This document shows positions 9,632 to 18,324 of a DNA stretch of 64,000 nt, in pieces. The translations under genes and the position numbers were made by a program. Within the stretch, counting starts at the first letter, position 1. Each line of letters starts with the position of its first letter. Location of the stretch: NCBI GenBank assembly GCA_045560765.1, contig JBJKZD010000010.1, positions 682,001-746,000 on the forward strand, in the 5' to 3' direction. Source of the DNA: UBA9926 sp913064795. Its GTDB lineage: Bacteria > Pseudomonadota > Gammaproteobacteria > Pseudomonadales > Azotimanducaceae. The notes under the pieces were generated by a model. That model searched no databases, had not been told where the DNA came from, and saw nothing but the letters and a program-made list of their open reading frames with translations.

Positions 9632-10585
9632 ATGATGAAAGTACTGTTCATTGGATTGATGCTGTTGAGCGTGAATGTCGCAGCCCACTCGGGACCAGAG
9701 GTTCCTGAACCGATGACGCTGACAGAGATTAGTCAAGCCTTTGGCTGGGATTTAGAGACGATTCAAATTGAGACCGAGCGCGTTACCGACGGCCTGTCTG
9801 TGCTGTTTGGCGCCGGCGGCAATATCGCGGTCACGGTCGGTGATCAGGGTGTGCTTGTCGTGGATGATCAATTTCCCGAGCTCGAGGATAAAATTCGAGC
9901 GGCCATCAAATCATTAGGTGGTGATCGTGTTGATTTTGCTGTGAACACTCACTGGCACTTTGATCATGCCGATGGCAATCAGTTTTTAGGGCCAGATGGA
10001 ACTTGGATCGTCGCGCAGTCGAATTCCAGGGCAAAAATGACGGAAGACCAGATCATTAATCTTGTTGGCGTCTCTTATGCCCAAAAAGCCTACCCGCCAG
10101 CCGCTTTGCCGGTGATGACGTATGACGATCGAATGCAGTTTCACTTCAATGATCAGGAAATTGAACTCATGCATTTTGGTGCTGCGCATACCACGGGTGA
10201 CACGGCAGTCTTTTTCCGAGGAGATAACGCAGTGCATTTGGGCGACGTCTACAATAATTCTGGTTATCCCTTCATCGACGCGGGCAATGGTGGCACGCTC
10301 GATGGCCTCATCGCCTTTTGTCAGGCAACGCTTGAAGAAATCGACGAGGAAACGATCGTGATCCCCGGCCATGGCCCGATTTCTGATTATCAGGGTCTGA
10401 CCCGCTATATCGCGATGCTCAGGGATATTAGAGCGAAGATGATGGCACTGATTTTAGATGGGGCCAGCTTGGAAGAGGTGGTGGCCGCAAAAGTGACTGC
10501 GGCGTATGACGCTGAGCAGGGTGATCCCAATCTGCTGGTCAATCGCGCCTACTTTAGCTTGACCCACAAAGTGGTTGATCGCTGA
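9632..10585 (+). CDS. Exported metallo-beta-lactamase-fold hydrolase
   Basis: A 317-residue product with an N-terminal signal peptide of about 18 residues. The zinc motif T-H-W-H-F-D-H (His107, His109, Asp111, His112) is followed by a downstream H-T-T-G-D-T, an H-L-G-D and a P-G-H-G loop, giving the full metal-site set of the superfamily. It most resembles broad periplasmic MBL-fold hydrolases of the quinoprotein-relay or SoxH type rather than resistance enzymes. The substrate is not deducible. An AAAGGAG site precedes two adjacent ATG codons, and I used the first. The gene is divergent from the efflux operon, and an 11-nt duplication begins at its stop codon. Confidence 0.85.
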   Translation: MMKVLFIGLMLLSVNVAAHSGPEVPEPMTLTEISQAFGWDLETIQIETERVTDGLSVLFGAGGNIAVTVGDQGVLVVDDQFPELEDKIRAAIKSLGGDRVDFAVNTHWHFDHADGNQFLGPDGTWIVAQSNSRAKMTEDQIINLVGVSYAQKAYPPAALPVMTYDDRMQFHFNDQEIELMHFGAAHTTGDTAVFFRGDNAVHLGDVYNNSGYPFIDAGNGGTLDGLIAFCQATLEEIDEETIVIPGHGPISDYQGLTRYIAMLRDIRAKMMALILDGASLEEVVAAKVTAAYDAEQGDPNLLVNRAYFSLTHKVVDR

Positions 10586-10750
10586 TAGAGCGCTGCTGAG
10601 CGTCAAGCATCGAATTTGCTCAAAGGGTGGACGATGGTAAGTCTGTAAAGCAGCCGTGGGCGCAGCTTCGGCAAATGGAGGACTTGATCAGCTTTGCCAA
10701 ATGTTGCGCCGAGACCCTAACGGGTGAAGCTTGGTTGGCGATTGGGGCGT

Positions 10751-10779
10751 GACCGTGGCGGGACCGTGGCGGGACCGTG
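10751..10779. repeat. 11-nt tandem repeat, 2.6 copies
   Basis: The unit GACCGTGGCGG is repeated perfectly at 10751-10761 and 10762-10772, with a partial third copy. The gap 10586-10886 otherwise shows no gene. A weaker period-11 duplication (CGCTGATAGAG, then CGCTGCTGAGC) begins at the stop codon of the preceding gene at 10580-10601. Confidence 0.8.
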
Positions 10780-10886
10780 TTGATAGTCAACCGATCCTTA
10801 CAGCGTTCTGTGCCCAGTATGTTCTGGTCAAGAGCTACCAAGCTAGCTAGGCAAGGACAGATAGGTTTCGCCAGGTGACGCAGAGA

Positions 10887-11360
10887 TTATTCCCTATTCT
10901 CGAGCTTCTCTAGGCTCATTTTGTCCTTGAGGCTCATCAAATAAGCAGCACCACTGAGCACAAAAATCGCGCCCGCCTCGGCGAGCAGCGTTAGGGCATC
11001 CATCTCTTTACTTTGCATCACGATCAACCGGCACAGTGCAGTGATGGCAATAATTATGGGCAGTGTTACCGGGATTCGATTGGTCGAGTAAAATGCGCCG
11101 ATCATGCCGATTATTTCAACATAGATAAATAAGAGAAAAAGATCCGGAAGGGTGACCTCCCGGGCGATAATGATGGAGAAAATGGCGTCCGCCGATGCGA
11201 CGACGGTCAGCATACCGATAATCGCCAGCAAGGTTTTCTCGCTGACAATGGTTGTCCAATGCAAGCGTCGATTTAAACGGTTGCGCTCTAAAATCACATC
11301 CAGAACGCGATCAACGGGGGAGGGTTTTTGTTTCTCGGAATCGCTGGGTTCATTAGACAT
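10887..11360 (-). CDS. PsiE-family (phosphate-starvation-inducible E) membrane protein
   Basis: A 157-residue integral membrane protein with a charged N-terminus, four hydrophobic spans and a charged tail. The central segment has the PsiE pattern: L-F-L-L-F-I-Y-x-E, then an R-I-P-V step, then I-x-I-A-I-T-A-L-C-R-L-I and a K-E-M-D turn. In E. coli PsiE expression responds to phosphate starvation; its molecular role is unknown, and nothing here adds to that. The gene stands alone on the minus strand, flanked by two long non-coding gaps. Confidence 0.75.
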   Translation of the reverse strand: MSNEPSDSEKQKPSPVDRVLDVILERNRLNRRLHWTTIVSEKTLLAIIGMLTVVASADAIFSIIIAREVTLPDLFLLFIYVEIIGMIGAFYSTNRIPVTLPIIIAITALCRLIVMQSKEMDALTLLAEAGAIFVLSGAAYLMSLKDKMSLEKLENRE

Positions 11361-11646
11361 GAGTTGATTTTCCGTAAGTTGTTATTGTCTTAATGTACTG
11401 AAAAATCCACAGAAAGATACTCTGAATAAAGATGTTAAGGATGTAGACCGCTGAATTGCCCGGAGCTTGCAAAAAACCAGAAGCTATCGCCGCGATCCCT
11501 GACATGGTTTTTGATTTTGGTGCAGCAGGGCAGGACCGCGGTTTATCGGTGCGGTCCCACAACTTGGTCCGTTTGTTTATGATGACCTTGACGGAACGCA
11601 AGCTTTGCCGAGTCGCGGTAATGATGGGACGGCAGCGCTGCAGTCA

Positions 11647-11676
11647 GGAGTCTTGAAATCGGGAGTCTTGAAATCC
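11647..11676. repeat. 15-nt tandem duplication
   Basis: GGAGTCTTGAAATC plus one spacer base is repeated at 11647-11661 and 11662-11676, and a third degraded start (GGAGCCATGAAG) follows. The surrounding gap 11361-11865 has several short open frames on both strands with no family signature or ribosome-binding site, and I regard it as non-coding. An AAGGAGA site at about 11850 serves the next gene. Confidence 0.75.
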
Positions 11677-11865
11677 GGAGCCATGAAGTTATGAGCAGTG
11701 AGATTATTCCCGCCGAGGCCTGCAGCGCGCTTGCAACAGCGAGGTCAGGGAAGCTGGGTTCAATGGTGATCACGGTTGAACAGGGATGGCTGCTGAAGTT
11801 GTGACAAGGTATAAAAGGACACCGCGGAAAAACTTAAAGCTCAAAGTCGATGAAGGAGACGCTAA

Positions 11866-12651
11866 ATGATTAATCTTGATTTAACCGGTAAGCGGGCGCT
11901 GGTGACTGGCGCGAGCCTCGGCATTGGCGAGGCTTGTGTGAAAATGCTCGCCGATCAGGGCGCCTCAGTGGGTTTTTGCGCAAGAAACCAAGCGGGTGTT
12001 GATCGTCTGGCTGCTTATCAGCCCGAGGGCGACGGCGCTGTGCATGGGTTTATCGCTGATATGAATGATGCAGCGTCGACCCAGTCCTTTTTAGAAGCCG
12101 CTACGGCTGAAGGTGATGTTGACATCTTGATCAACAACGTCGGTGCCTCGCCTTCTCGGAATTTTTTATACATGGCCGATGAGGATTGGCATTCACTCCA
12201 TGAACTCAATGTGATGTCGGCGGTTCGGTGCACTCGGCATTGCTTGCCCGGGATGCGGAAGAAGCAATGGGGTCGAGTGGTGATGGTTGCTAGCGGCGCC
12301 GCGAAATATCCCAGCGCCGCGCTGATTGACTATGGTACGACCAAAGCAGCCATGATCTCTATGGCAAAATCCTTGGCTCGCAAATATGGTAGCGATGGGG
12401 TATTGGTTAATTCGGTGTTGCCTGGCTTAATCCATACCGCCATGTGGGAGCGAGCCGCTACGGAGATTGCCGAGGCCTCGGACTCTACGATGGATGCTGT
12501 TCTTGCCAGAAACGGCAAGGGCGTCCCTGTTGGCCGTTATGGGACCTCTGAGGAGGTCGCGGCGATGATTTGCTTTTTAGCCTCCGAGGCTGCGTCTTAT
12601 GTCAACGGGGCTGCCATCGAAGTGGATGGGGGCACCAGCGGACACATTTGA
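11866..12651 (+). CDS. Short-chain dehydrogenase/reductase (classical SDR)
   Basis: A 261-residue classical SDR. The cofactor loop T-G-A-S-L-G-I-G is at residues 14-21, the N-N-V-G motif starts near 90, the catalytic Ser is near 143, and Y-G-T-T-K places Tyr156 and Lys160. The C-terminus has the usual G-x-x-I-E-V-D-G-G end. It oxidises or reduces a hydroxyl/keto group with NAD(P)H in the cytoplasm; family members near CoA-catabolic genes are often 3-hydroxyacyl or steroid dehydrogenases, but the substrate is not shown. AAGGAGA lies a few bases before the ATG. It is the first of a run of plus-strand catabolic genes, each separated by long gaps. Confidence 0.88.
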   Translation: MINLDLTGKRALVTGASLGIGEACVKMLADQGASVGFCARNQAGVDRLAAYQPEGDGAVHGFIADMNDAASTQSFLEAATAEGDVDILINNVGASPSRNFLYMADEDWHSLHELNVMSAVRCTRHCLPGMRKKQWGRVVMVASGAAKYPSAALIDYGTTKAAMISMAKSLARKYGSDGVLVNSVLPGLIHTAMWERAATEIAEASDSTMDAVLARNGKGVPVGRYGTSEEVAAMICFLASEAASYVNGAAIEVDGGTSGHI

Positions 12652-12792
12652 GTAGGTTATAACGAGGGGTGCAAGGACCGTTGTGTTATCAGAAGACGCT
12701 GTGATCGAATGTCCGGTCTGAGTTAGGCGCTAAAACGCTAAGACAGGTAAGTTCGGCACTTGAACCCCTTGTCGTCAATCAGTCAATTAGGC

Positions 12793-12834
12793 GTTTTGAA
12801 GTAGGTGTTTAAAAGTAGGTTTTTAAGAGTAGAT
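12793..12834. repeat. 14-nt degenerate tandem array, three copies
   Basis: Three back-to-back 14-nt units lie at 12793-12806, 12807-12820 and 12821-12834. The first is GTTTTGAAGTAGGT and the others differ from it at a few positions while the period stays exactly 14. The gap 12652-13114 otherwise holds no convincing gene; a 78-codon frame at 12833 lacks any family pattern. Confidence 0.8.
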
Positions 12835-13114
12835 GGTTGAGCAGACAGGGTCCGGTACTGAATCGAGGGTGGATCTGGCTCAGCCGTTGGGTCTACGATT
12901 TCGTGTGATCGATAATTTCCGCTCTGATCAGCGAAGTCAGGGCTCAACGCTGCGTATAACGGCGGCTTTTAGGGCTGCCCTCAGGTTCGAAAACGACGGC
13001 ATCTTGAGGAGAATGGCGGGTGCCCTGTCACGAGGGGTTGTAAGCCAAAACGCTGGCGCTAAAAAATGAACCTGCAAACAGAACTGGTAGTCGCTGCTCG
13101 AATACAAAGACCTA

Positions 13115-14366
13115 ATGAACAGGGATGGGTCCCGTATGCTTGATGTCCATCATTTATTCAGTCCAGGTCAGCAAGTCTATGTTGCTGGCAGTAGCAATGA
13201 ACCGAAAGGCTTGCTAGATCATCTAGCCACCGCCCCTTTGCCAGACGACCTTAACTTTCTTCACTTCCCGCTCCCGGGTCTGAACACCACCGATTTTACG
13301 GCGCTCAATCCAACCGCGGTGGTCACGACCTTTTTTATGTCCTCAACCCTCGCTAAAGCAGATCCTGCCCGGGTAAGGTTTTTGCCGATGCAAATGAGAG
13401 CCGTTTTTGATTATTTGTCACACGGGGTCGACGTTGCGCTTCTGCAGGTGGGGTTTGACCGTGAGGGTGTGCTTCGCATGGGGCCTAATGTTGATTTTAA
13501 TGCGGCGGTTTTAAGCAGCGCTAAGACAGTGATCGCCGAACTCAATCGTGGGCTCGTTGCCCCCCTTGGCGGCATCGCGATCGATCCTGCCCAAATCGAT
13601 GCGCTTTTCGAGACCGATCGAGGCTTAGCGGCGATGCCCGAGGCGCGTATCGATACAGCCGCGCAAACGATTGGCGGACTCGTTGCAGATTTAATCAAGG
13701 ACGGTGATTGTTTGCAGACCGGTATCGGCGCGATTCCGGCTGCAATTCTTGGACAGCTTACCGATAAGAACGATCTGGGACTTCATGGCGGCTTGATAGA
13801 TTCCGGTGGCCAAAGATTAATCCAGGAAGGGCAGGTCACCGGTGCCCGTAAAGCAATCGACTCGGGTCAACACATCACTGGCATGGCCCTTGGGGGGGCT
13901 GATTTCAATGATTGGTTGGCAGAAACTCCGGACGTTGTGTTTCGCGGGGCGGACTATACCCATGAAGTTTCGGTCATCCGTCGGCTCGAGGATTTTGTTT
14001 CGGTGAATTCGGCAGTTGAGGTGGATCTGTTTGGTCAGGTCAACGCCGAGTACGCGGGGTGGGCGACAGATCTCCGGGACTGGTGGGTCGGTGGATTTTA
14101 TGCGCGCCGCCAAAGCGTCTAAGCGCGGACGATCCATTGTGGCGATGACGGCTACCGCTCGAGGGGGCTCAATCTCTCGGATTGTTCCTCGAGTCGAGAT
14201 GGTTACGGCGCTTCGAACCGACGTGGATATTGTTGTGACTGAGTTTGGTGTGGCCCAGATCAAAAATTTACCCTTGCGAGCACGAGCTGAGGCCCTCGTG
14301 AGGATCGCAGCGCCTGAGTTTAGAGAGGCACTGAGCGCCAGTATCGACCAGATGGGAAGGGCTTGA
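13115..14366 (+). pseudogene. Acetyl-CoA hydrolase/4-hydroxybutyrate CoA-transferase family, single frameshift
   Basis: Two overlapping frames together make one CoA-transferase. The first runs to a stop at 14122 and carries the N-terminal domain, the T-G-I-G-A-I-P loop, and V-N-S-A-V-E-V-D-L-F-G with the family's conserved Glu. At 14056-14059 (GGGG) the frame is lost. Removing one G gives A-G-G-R-Q-I-S-G-T-G-G and continues to 14366 through the usual R-T-D-V-D-x-V-V-T-E segment. The corrected product is 416 residues, normal for the family. The enzyme would exchange CoA between acids. Whether this is a true lesion or a sequencing error cannot be told here. The start could also be the ATG at 13136, since neither has a good ribosome-binding site. 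Confidence 0.85.
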
Positions 14367-14402
14367 TGTGAGGAGCTTGATGTGAAGCGCTTGATGTGCC
14401 GG
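14361..14402. repeat. 14-nt tandem array, three copies, starting at a stop codon
   Basis: Units at 14361-14374, 14375-14388 and 14389-14402 share the core GCTTGATGTG and differ in the last four bases. The first unit contains the last Ala codon and the TGA stop of the CoA-transferase gene, so the stop is copied in each unit. The rest of the 14367-14709 gap has no gene. Confidence 0.85.
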
Positions 14403-14637
14403 CTGTTTTAAATGGTTTTGATAGAGAGGCTTTGATGGGGCGGCTCATTCTGAAGGCTCGATTGTAATTGAGTTACTGTGCCTGACCTGAGTGAGGGCGC
14501 GGTTCAGGCATTGGGTCTTGCCGACTAGGAAGTTTTCCCTTGCTTCACTGTCTCGCTTATTCAATTGGGGGCCTCTCAGCGTAACCCTCTGGGAAGTAAA
14601 CTCACTCCCATCTCCGGGTCCTTCGGGCAGCGCGATT

Positions 14638-14693
14638 AGATAAGGGTGTTGAGATAAGCGTGTTCAAATAGAGCGCTCCAATTGAGCGTTTTA
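14638..14693. repeat. 14-nt degenerate tandem array, four copies
   Basis: Units at 14638, 14652, 14666 and 14680 keep an exact 14-nt period. The first two, AGATAAGGGTGTTG and a variant differing at two positions, are close; the third and fourth drift further (AATAGAGCG, AATTGAGCG cores). The array lies just upstream of the epoxide hydrolase start. Confidence 0.7.
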
Positions 14694-14709
14694 TCGTTAA
14701 ATTAAAGGA

Positions 14710-15777
14710 ATGATGATGCAATCGATAGCACTTCACCAAGGCAGGGTTGAGAGACACGGCCACACCACAAGTTACCTTGAGATGAATCCCTTGCACAGGG
14801 ACGAGGTCACGGGGAATTCCGCAGAGGGTCTGCCGACCATCGTCTTCGTCCATGGCTGGCCGGAACGGGGTTATAGTTGGCGACATCAGTTGCCGGTTGC
14901 TGCAGGGCTCGGATTCAGAGCTCTTGCTCCGGATTTACGAGGCTACGGCGAATCGACGGTATATACCGAAACAAGCGCTTACTCCCTCGAGAAGATGGTG
15001 GGCGATATGATTGGAATGCTCGATGCGCTCGAAATTTCTGAAGCCATTTGGGTTGGGCATGATTGGGGTGGCCCCATCGTGTGGAGCATTGCCAGCCATC
15101 ACCCTGAGCGTTGCCGAGGGGTTGCCAGCCTTTGTGTCCCCTACTTTCATCTCGAGCGAGGTCTTGATTATGTGATTAAGCGAGTGGATCGTTCGATTTA
15201 TCCAGAAAGCCAGTTTCCGGCGGGTCAGTGGGACTATCAGCGTTACTATGAGGAATCCTTTGAGGCGGCGACCGCTGCATTTGATGCCAATCCCCGAGCA
15301 ACGATCAAGGCGCTGTTTCGTAAAGGGGATCCCGCCGGCATCGGTCAAATCGCAGGCACCTCGGAAGTGCGTCGCCTAGGCGGTTGGTTTGGAGGGCTGC
15401 CTGAGGCGCCGGATCTGCCGATTGATACGGATGTGATCAGTGAAACCGACCTTGATTTTTATGTCGAAGGGCTCACCAAAAATGGTTTTTTCGGGCCGGA
15501 TTCTTTTTACGTTAATCATTCAGTGAATGCTGAGTACGCCACCCGGGCGGTTAATGGTGGTCAACTGGCGATGCCGGCTTTGTTTCTCGCGGGTCGCTAT
15601 GATTTTGTTTGCGAAACAGTGACCTCTCGTGCGGCCGAGCCGATGCGGTCAGTGTGCCTGGATCTCGAAGAGCACATCATCGATTCAGGGCATTGGATGG
15701 CTCAGGAGCGGCCGGTAGAGGTGAACCAAGCATTGGCATCCTGGCTGCTTCGACGGTACGTGACGCAAGTGCCTTGA
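14710..15777 (+). CDS. Epoxide hydrolase, alpha/beta-hydrolase fold
   Basis: The 355-residue product has the soluble epoxide hydrolase signature. The oxyanion motif H-G-W-P-E is at residues 49-53, the nucleophile is Asp118 in G-H-D-W-G-G, and the catalytic His is about residue 328 in D-S-G-H-W. A cap-domain Tyr suitable for epoxide protonation occurs in the F-Y-V-E-G-L segment. It would open epoxides to diols in the cytoplasm; haloalkane dehalogenases share the fold but usually have a Trp/Asn pair not seen here. Two in-frame ATGs (14710, 14713) follow an AAAGGA site. It lies between the CoA-transferase and CPBP protease genes, with a long repeat-bearing gap upstream. Confidence 0.88.
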   Translation: MMMQSIALHQGRVERHGHTTSYLEMNPLHRDEVTGNSAEGLPTIVFVHGWPERGYSWRHQLPVAAGLGFRALAPDLRGYGESTVYTETSAYSLEKMVGDMIGMLDALEISEAIWVGHDWGGPIVWSIASHHPERCRGVASLCVPYFHLERGLDYVIKRVDRSIYPESQFPAGQWDYQRYYEESFEAATAAFDANPRATIKALFRKGDPAGIGQIAGTSEVRRLGGWFGGLPEAPDLPIDTDVISETDLDFYVEGLTKNGFFGPDSFYVNHSVNAEYATRAVNGGQLAMPALFLAGRYDFVCETVTSRAAEPMRSVCLDLEEHIIDSGHWMAQERPVEVNQALASWLLRRYVTQVP

Positions 15778-15862
15778 TCTGCTCGTCCGACATCAAAGGC
15801 GTGGGGGCTGCAGGCCATTTTGAGGGGATCGTTGGGGCCCTTCATGACCAAGGCATAGCGCC

Positions 15863-16495
15863 ATGACGGCGCCCGTCGAGCCCAAGGCCGAGCTCGGTGG
15901 TCGCCTGCAACGACCGGGATCAGCGACGAGTACGATGGTGACCTCGTTTCAGCAGGTGTTGGGCCGTCATGGTTTAACGATGGTAACGGCGCTTGCTTTC
16001 GCCCTAATGGCTGTGCAGTTTGGCCTTGACCGCCCGGTAGCACTGCCCGCAATTCGACTGCCTGCTTCCCTGTACCTTGGGGCAGGGGCGCTAATGCTTT
16101 TGTTTGCGGCGGTATTCTGGCGGGTTCGTGGAATGCTCACTGATGCGCAGCAGTGGAAGTGGCTCGCCTATTTGCTTGCGATCTCGGCGATAGAAGAGAT
16201 GGCCTTCAGAGTGTTCGTTCCCATGTTCTTGAGTCATGTGGTCGAGCCAAAAATATCGGTGCTGGTCAGTAATGCGCTCTTTGCTGGGTTGCATTACGTG
16301 ACCCTACGATGGCGGCTCTCGAATTGCGTTTGGGTGTTTTTTGGCGGACTTGGGCTGGCCCGGTTGTTCCATGAAAGCGGTGATCTCGCTTTGATTATTG
16401 GGGTGCACTGGTTTGCAACATTCCTGAACACGCCGACGCCGCCCGGGAGCCGTCGTGCAATAGCGGGCGCGCACTTGGTAGAATCTGAGAAATGA
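15863..16495 (+). CDS. CPBP-family intramembrane glutamic protease (CAAX protease-like)
   Basis: The 210-residue membrane protein contains the three family motifs: E-E-M-A-F-R (Glu111, Glu112, Arg116), a following F-A-G-L-H, and G-V-H-W-F-A-T-F-L-N near residue 175-185. Several hydrophobic spans surround them. Family members cleave within the membrane (Rce1-like) or act in bacteriocin immunity; no bacteriocin or prenylated substrate is visible here. The start at 15863 leaves 85 bases after the epoxide hydrolase. The first 30 residues are polar and may be cytosolic, or the real start may be the internal ATG at residue 25. Confidence 0.8.
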   Translation: MTAPVEPKAELGGRLQRPGSATSTMVTSFQQVLGRHGLTMVTALAFALMAVQFGLDRPVALPAIRLPASLYLGAGALMLLFAAVFWRVRGMLTDAQQWKWLAYLLAISAIEEMAFRVFVPMFLSHVVEPKISVLVSNALFAGLHYVTLRWRLSNCVWVFFGGLGLARLFHESGDLALIIGVHWFATFLNTPTPPGSRRAIAGAHLVESEK

Positions 16496-16548
16496 GAGGC
16501 GGTGGTTCGTGAAACCGGTACCCAGAGCCCTAGCTTTAAGGAAAAAAT

Positions 16549-17093
16549 TTGATGCGAAGAAAGTTAATTCAGTTACACCTCTACGTTGCGGCGTTTTTCT
16601 TGCCGATGTTGGTTGCTATGGCTGTCTCAGGGGGGCTTTACCTGACCGGCAATAAGGGAAGCACTGCGCGAACTCCAATTGAAATCACCGCGCCTCAAGG
16701 CTTTATCGGTGTCCTCACAGACCCTCGAAGCCGACGTGCGCGCCTTCTTAAAAGCGAATCAAATCGATCATGACTTTGAATACCTGAAGGTTTCAGGGTC
16801 GACGCTGATGACACGTCCTACTTCTAGGATCCTATTATGAAATCAAAACTTCTGTTGATGCCGATCAGCTAAGCCGTGTTGAACCTGATTGGATTAAGGT
16901 GCTGGTTGAGCTCCATAAAGGCCATGGGCCGCTATGGTATAAAGATTTACAAAAATTGATGTCCCTGGGGCTTTTGTTCGTTTTGATCTCTGGAGTCTGG
17001 TTGGGCATCTCGTCTCAAGCCCTCCGGATACCCACGCTGCTCAGTACAGCCGCCGGTGGCGTCTTGTTCATCGTCCTAGGGTTTTGGGTCTAA
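16549..17093 (+). pseudogene. PepSY-type inner-membrane protein broken by two frameshifts
   Basis: Three consecutive frames spell one small membrane protein. Frame one (from 16549) encodes a basic start and a first membrane span typical of PepSY-associated helices. Frame two, entered near 16700, encodes a soluble segment with T-L-E-A-D-V-R-A-F-L. Frame three, entered near 16830, encodes E-L-H-K-G-H-G-P-L-W-Y-K and two more spans to the stop at 17093. Two single-base corrections restore about 180 residues. The H-K-G-H-G motif and the three-helix layout match short PepSY-TM proteins linked to iron or siderophore reduction. As it stands it is not translatable as one protein. It may be a true pseudogene or two sequencing errors. 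Confidence 0.7.
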
Positions 17094-17438
17094 AACACCT
17101 TGTGGTCGCGACGTTGAGAATAGCGTTACTTGACGATGTCTTAAAATTTCATTGTGTAACGCTTTGGAGGCATCAGGCCTGGATTAAGGCTATTTTAAGG
17201 TAAATCCAAGCCACCAATAGGCTTCAGGGCGCCGGGTTGTTGCGTTAAGGCGATGGACGTTGAAACACTCAGGGGCATCCAGACTACCGGTGCGTCGTTC
17301 TATGTTGGGGCGGGCAACCCTAGCCAGCAAGACTCGGTGCATTTTAGAGAGGCGTTTAAGTCCATAGGGAACAAGGTCAACGAAAGCCGGTTTGGCGAGG
17401 ATCCCTTAGCCGTAGGCAACAGGAACAGATGAGCCGAT

Positions 17439-17502
17439 AAAGCTGAGTTCGTAGAAAGCTATGTTCGAAGAAAGCTATGCTCTAAGAAAGTTATGCGCGG
17501 AA
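17439..17502. repeat. 16-nt degenerate tandem array, four copies
   Basis: Units at 17439, 17455, 17471 and 17487 keep an exact 16-nt period, with consensus near AAAGCTATGTTCGAAG. Copies two and three differ at few positions; one and four are more diverged. The array lies in the 17094-17844 gap between the broken PepSY gene and iorA, which otherwise has no gene I can support. Confidence 0.8.
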
Positions 17503-17689
17503 CGAGCTGAGTTTAGAGAAAGCTTGGTCTTAACAGGGTTCACGTCTCAGAAAGCAGGGACAAGAGAAAGAAAAGACAAATCAGAAGAAGGGTCGATAGG
17601 AGGAAAAGCCGAAACAAAAGTTCGCCAAATACTAAGTGGGCAATTGACGAACGGGTTGAAGCGAGTCGCTTAAAGACCAGAGGGTTCAG

Positions 17690-17767
17690 ACAAAGCGACA
17701 ATACAAAGTGCTATGACAAAGCGACAAGACGAAGCGATAAGACGAAGCGATAAGACAAAGAAGGTAA
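17690..17767. repeat. 13-nt tandem array, five to six copies
   Basis: Units begin at 17690, 17703, 17716, 17729, 17742 and 17755. The fourth and fifth (ACGAAGCGATAAG) are identical, and the others vary around ACAAAGCGACAAG. The period of 13 is not a multiple of three, so although an open frame crosses it from 17713, the translation is not periodic. I take the array as untranslated leader of iorA. Confidence 0.88.
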
Positions 17768-17844
17768 CCGATGGGCTTGAGGATACAGACCCAAGGTACA
17801 GATTGAAAAAGATTCGAGTCAGTGGAATGCAGAGGGGGATGGGT

Positions 17845-18324
17845 GTGGCGAAGTACGAGCTGGTGATAAACGGGGAAGCCGCTGTGATTGAGGCGGCGGA
17901 CGAAATGCCGCTGCTTTGGGCCTTGCGAGACCTAAAAGGCCTCACAGGGACCAAGTATGGCTGCGGTATTGGACAGTGCGGCGCTTGCACCGTGCACGTG
18001 GATGGTGTGCCAACCCGCAGTTGTCTGCTACCTCTCTCAGCTGCTGCAGGCACTTCAGTCACAACGATCGAGGGTCTTGCCGAGAATGGGCAGCTCAGCG
18101 CGGTTCAAAAGGTTTGGATCGAAACAGACGTTGCTCAATGTGGTTATTGCCAAGCCGGTCAGATCATGTCGGCGACAGCCTTGTTGAGCAAGAATCCCGA
18201 CCCTAGTGATCAAGACATTGATCAAGCAATGTCGGGTAACTACTGTCGCTGCGGTACTTATATTCGAATTCGGGAAGCCATCCATGCAGCGTCCGCTTAC
18301 TACAACGCCGGAGATGAAGCATGA
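17845..18324 (+). CDS. iorA: [2Fe-2S] small subunit of a molybdenum hydroxylase (isoquinoline 1-oxidoreductase alpha-like)
   Basis: A 159-residue ferredoxin-type subunit. The N-terminal plant-type cluster has cysteines in Y-G-C-G-I-G-Q-C-G-A-C followed by a single Cys in S-C-L. The C-terminal helical cluster has C-G-Y-C-Q and N-Y-C-R-C-G. It would pass electrons from the Mo subunit to an acceptor. The frame is open back to 17713, but that stretch crosses the 13-nt array. I chose GTG 17845 because AGAGGGGG lies six bases upstream and the protein then starts like family members; ATG 17839 or 17827 are alternatives. Its stop overlaps the next start by four bases (ATGA), so the two are translationally coupled. 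Confidence 0.88.
   Translation: MAKYELVINGEAAVIEAADEMPLLWALRDLKGLTGTKYGCGIGQCGACTVHVDGVPTRSCLLPLSAAAGTSVTTIEGLAENGQLSAVQKVWIETDVAQCGYCQAGQIMSATALLSKNPDPSDQDIDQAMSGNYCRCGTYIRIREAIHAASAYYNAGDEA

Noticed and set aside
17690..17767. CRISPR-like array upstream of iorA
   Set aside because: The units abut directly with no unique spacers, are only 13 nt long, and there is no cas gene nearby.
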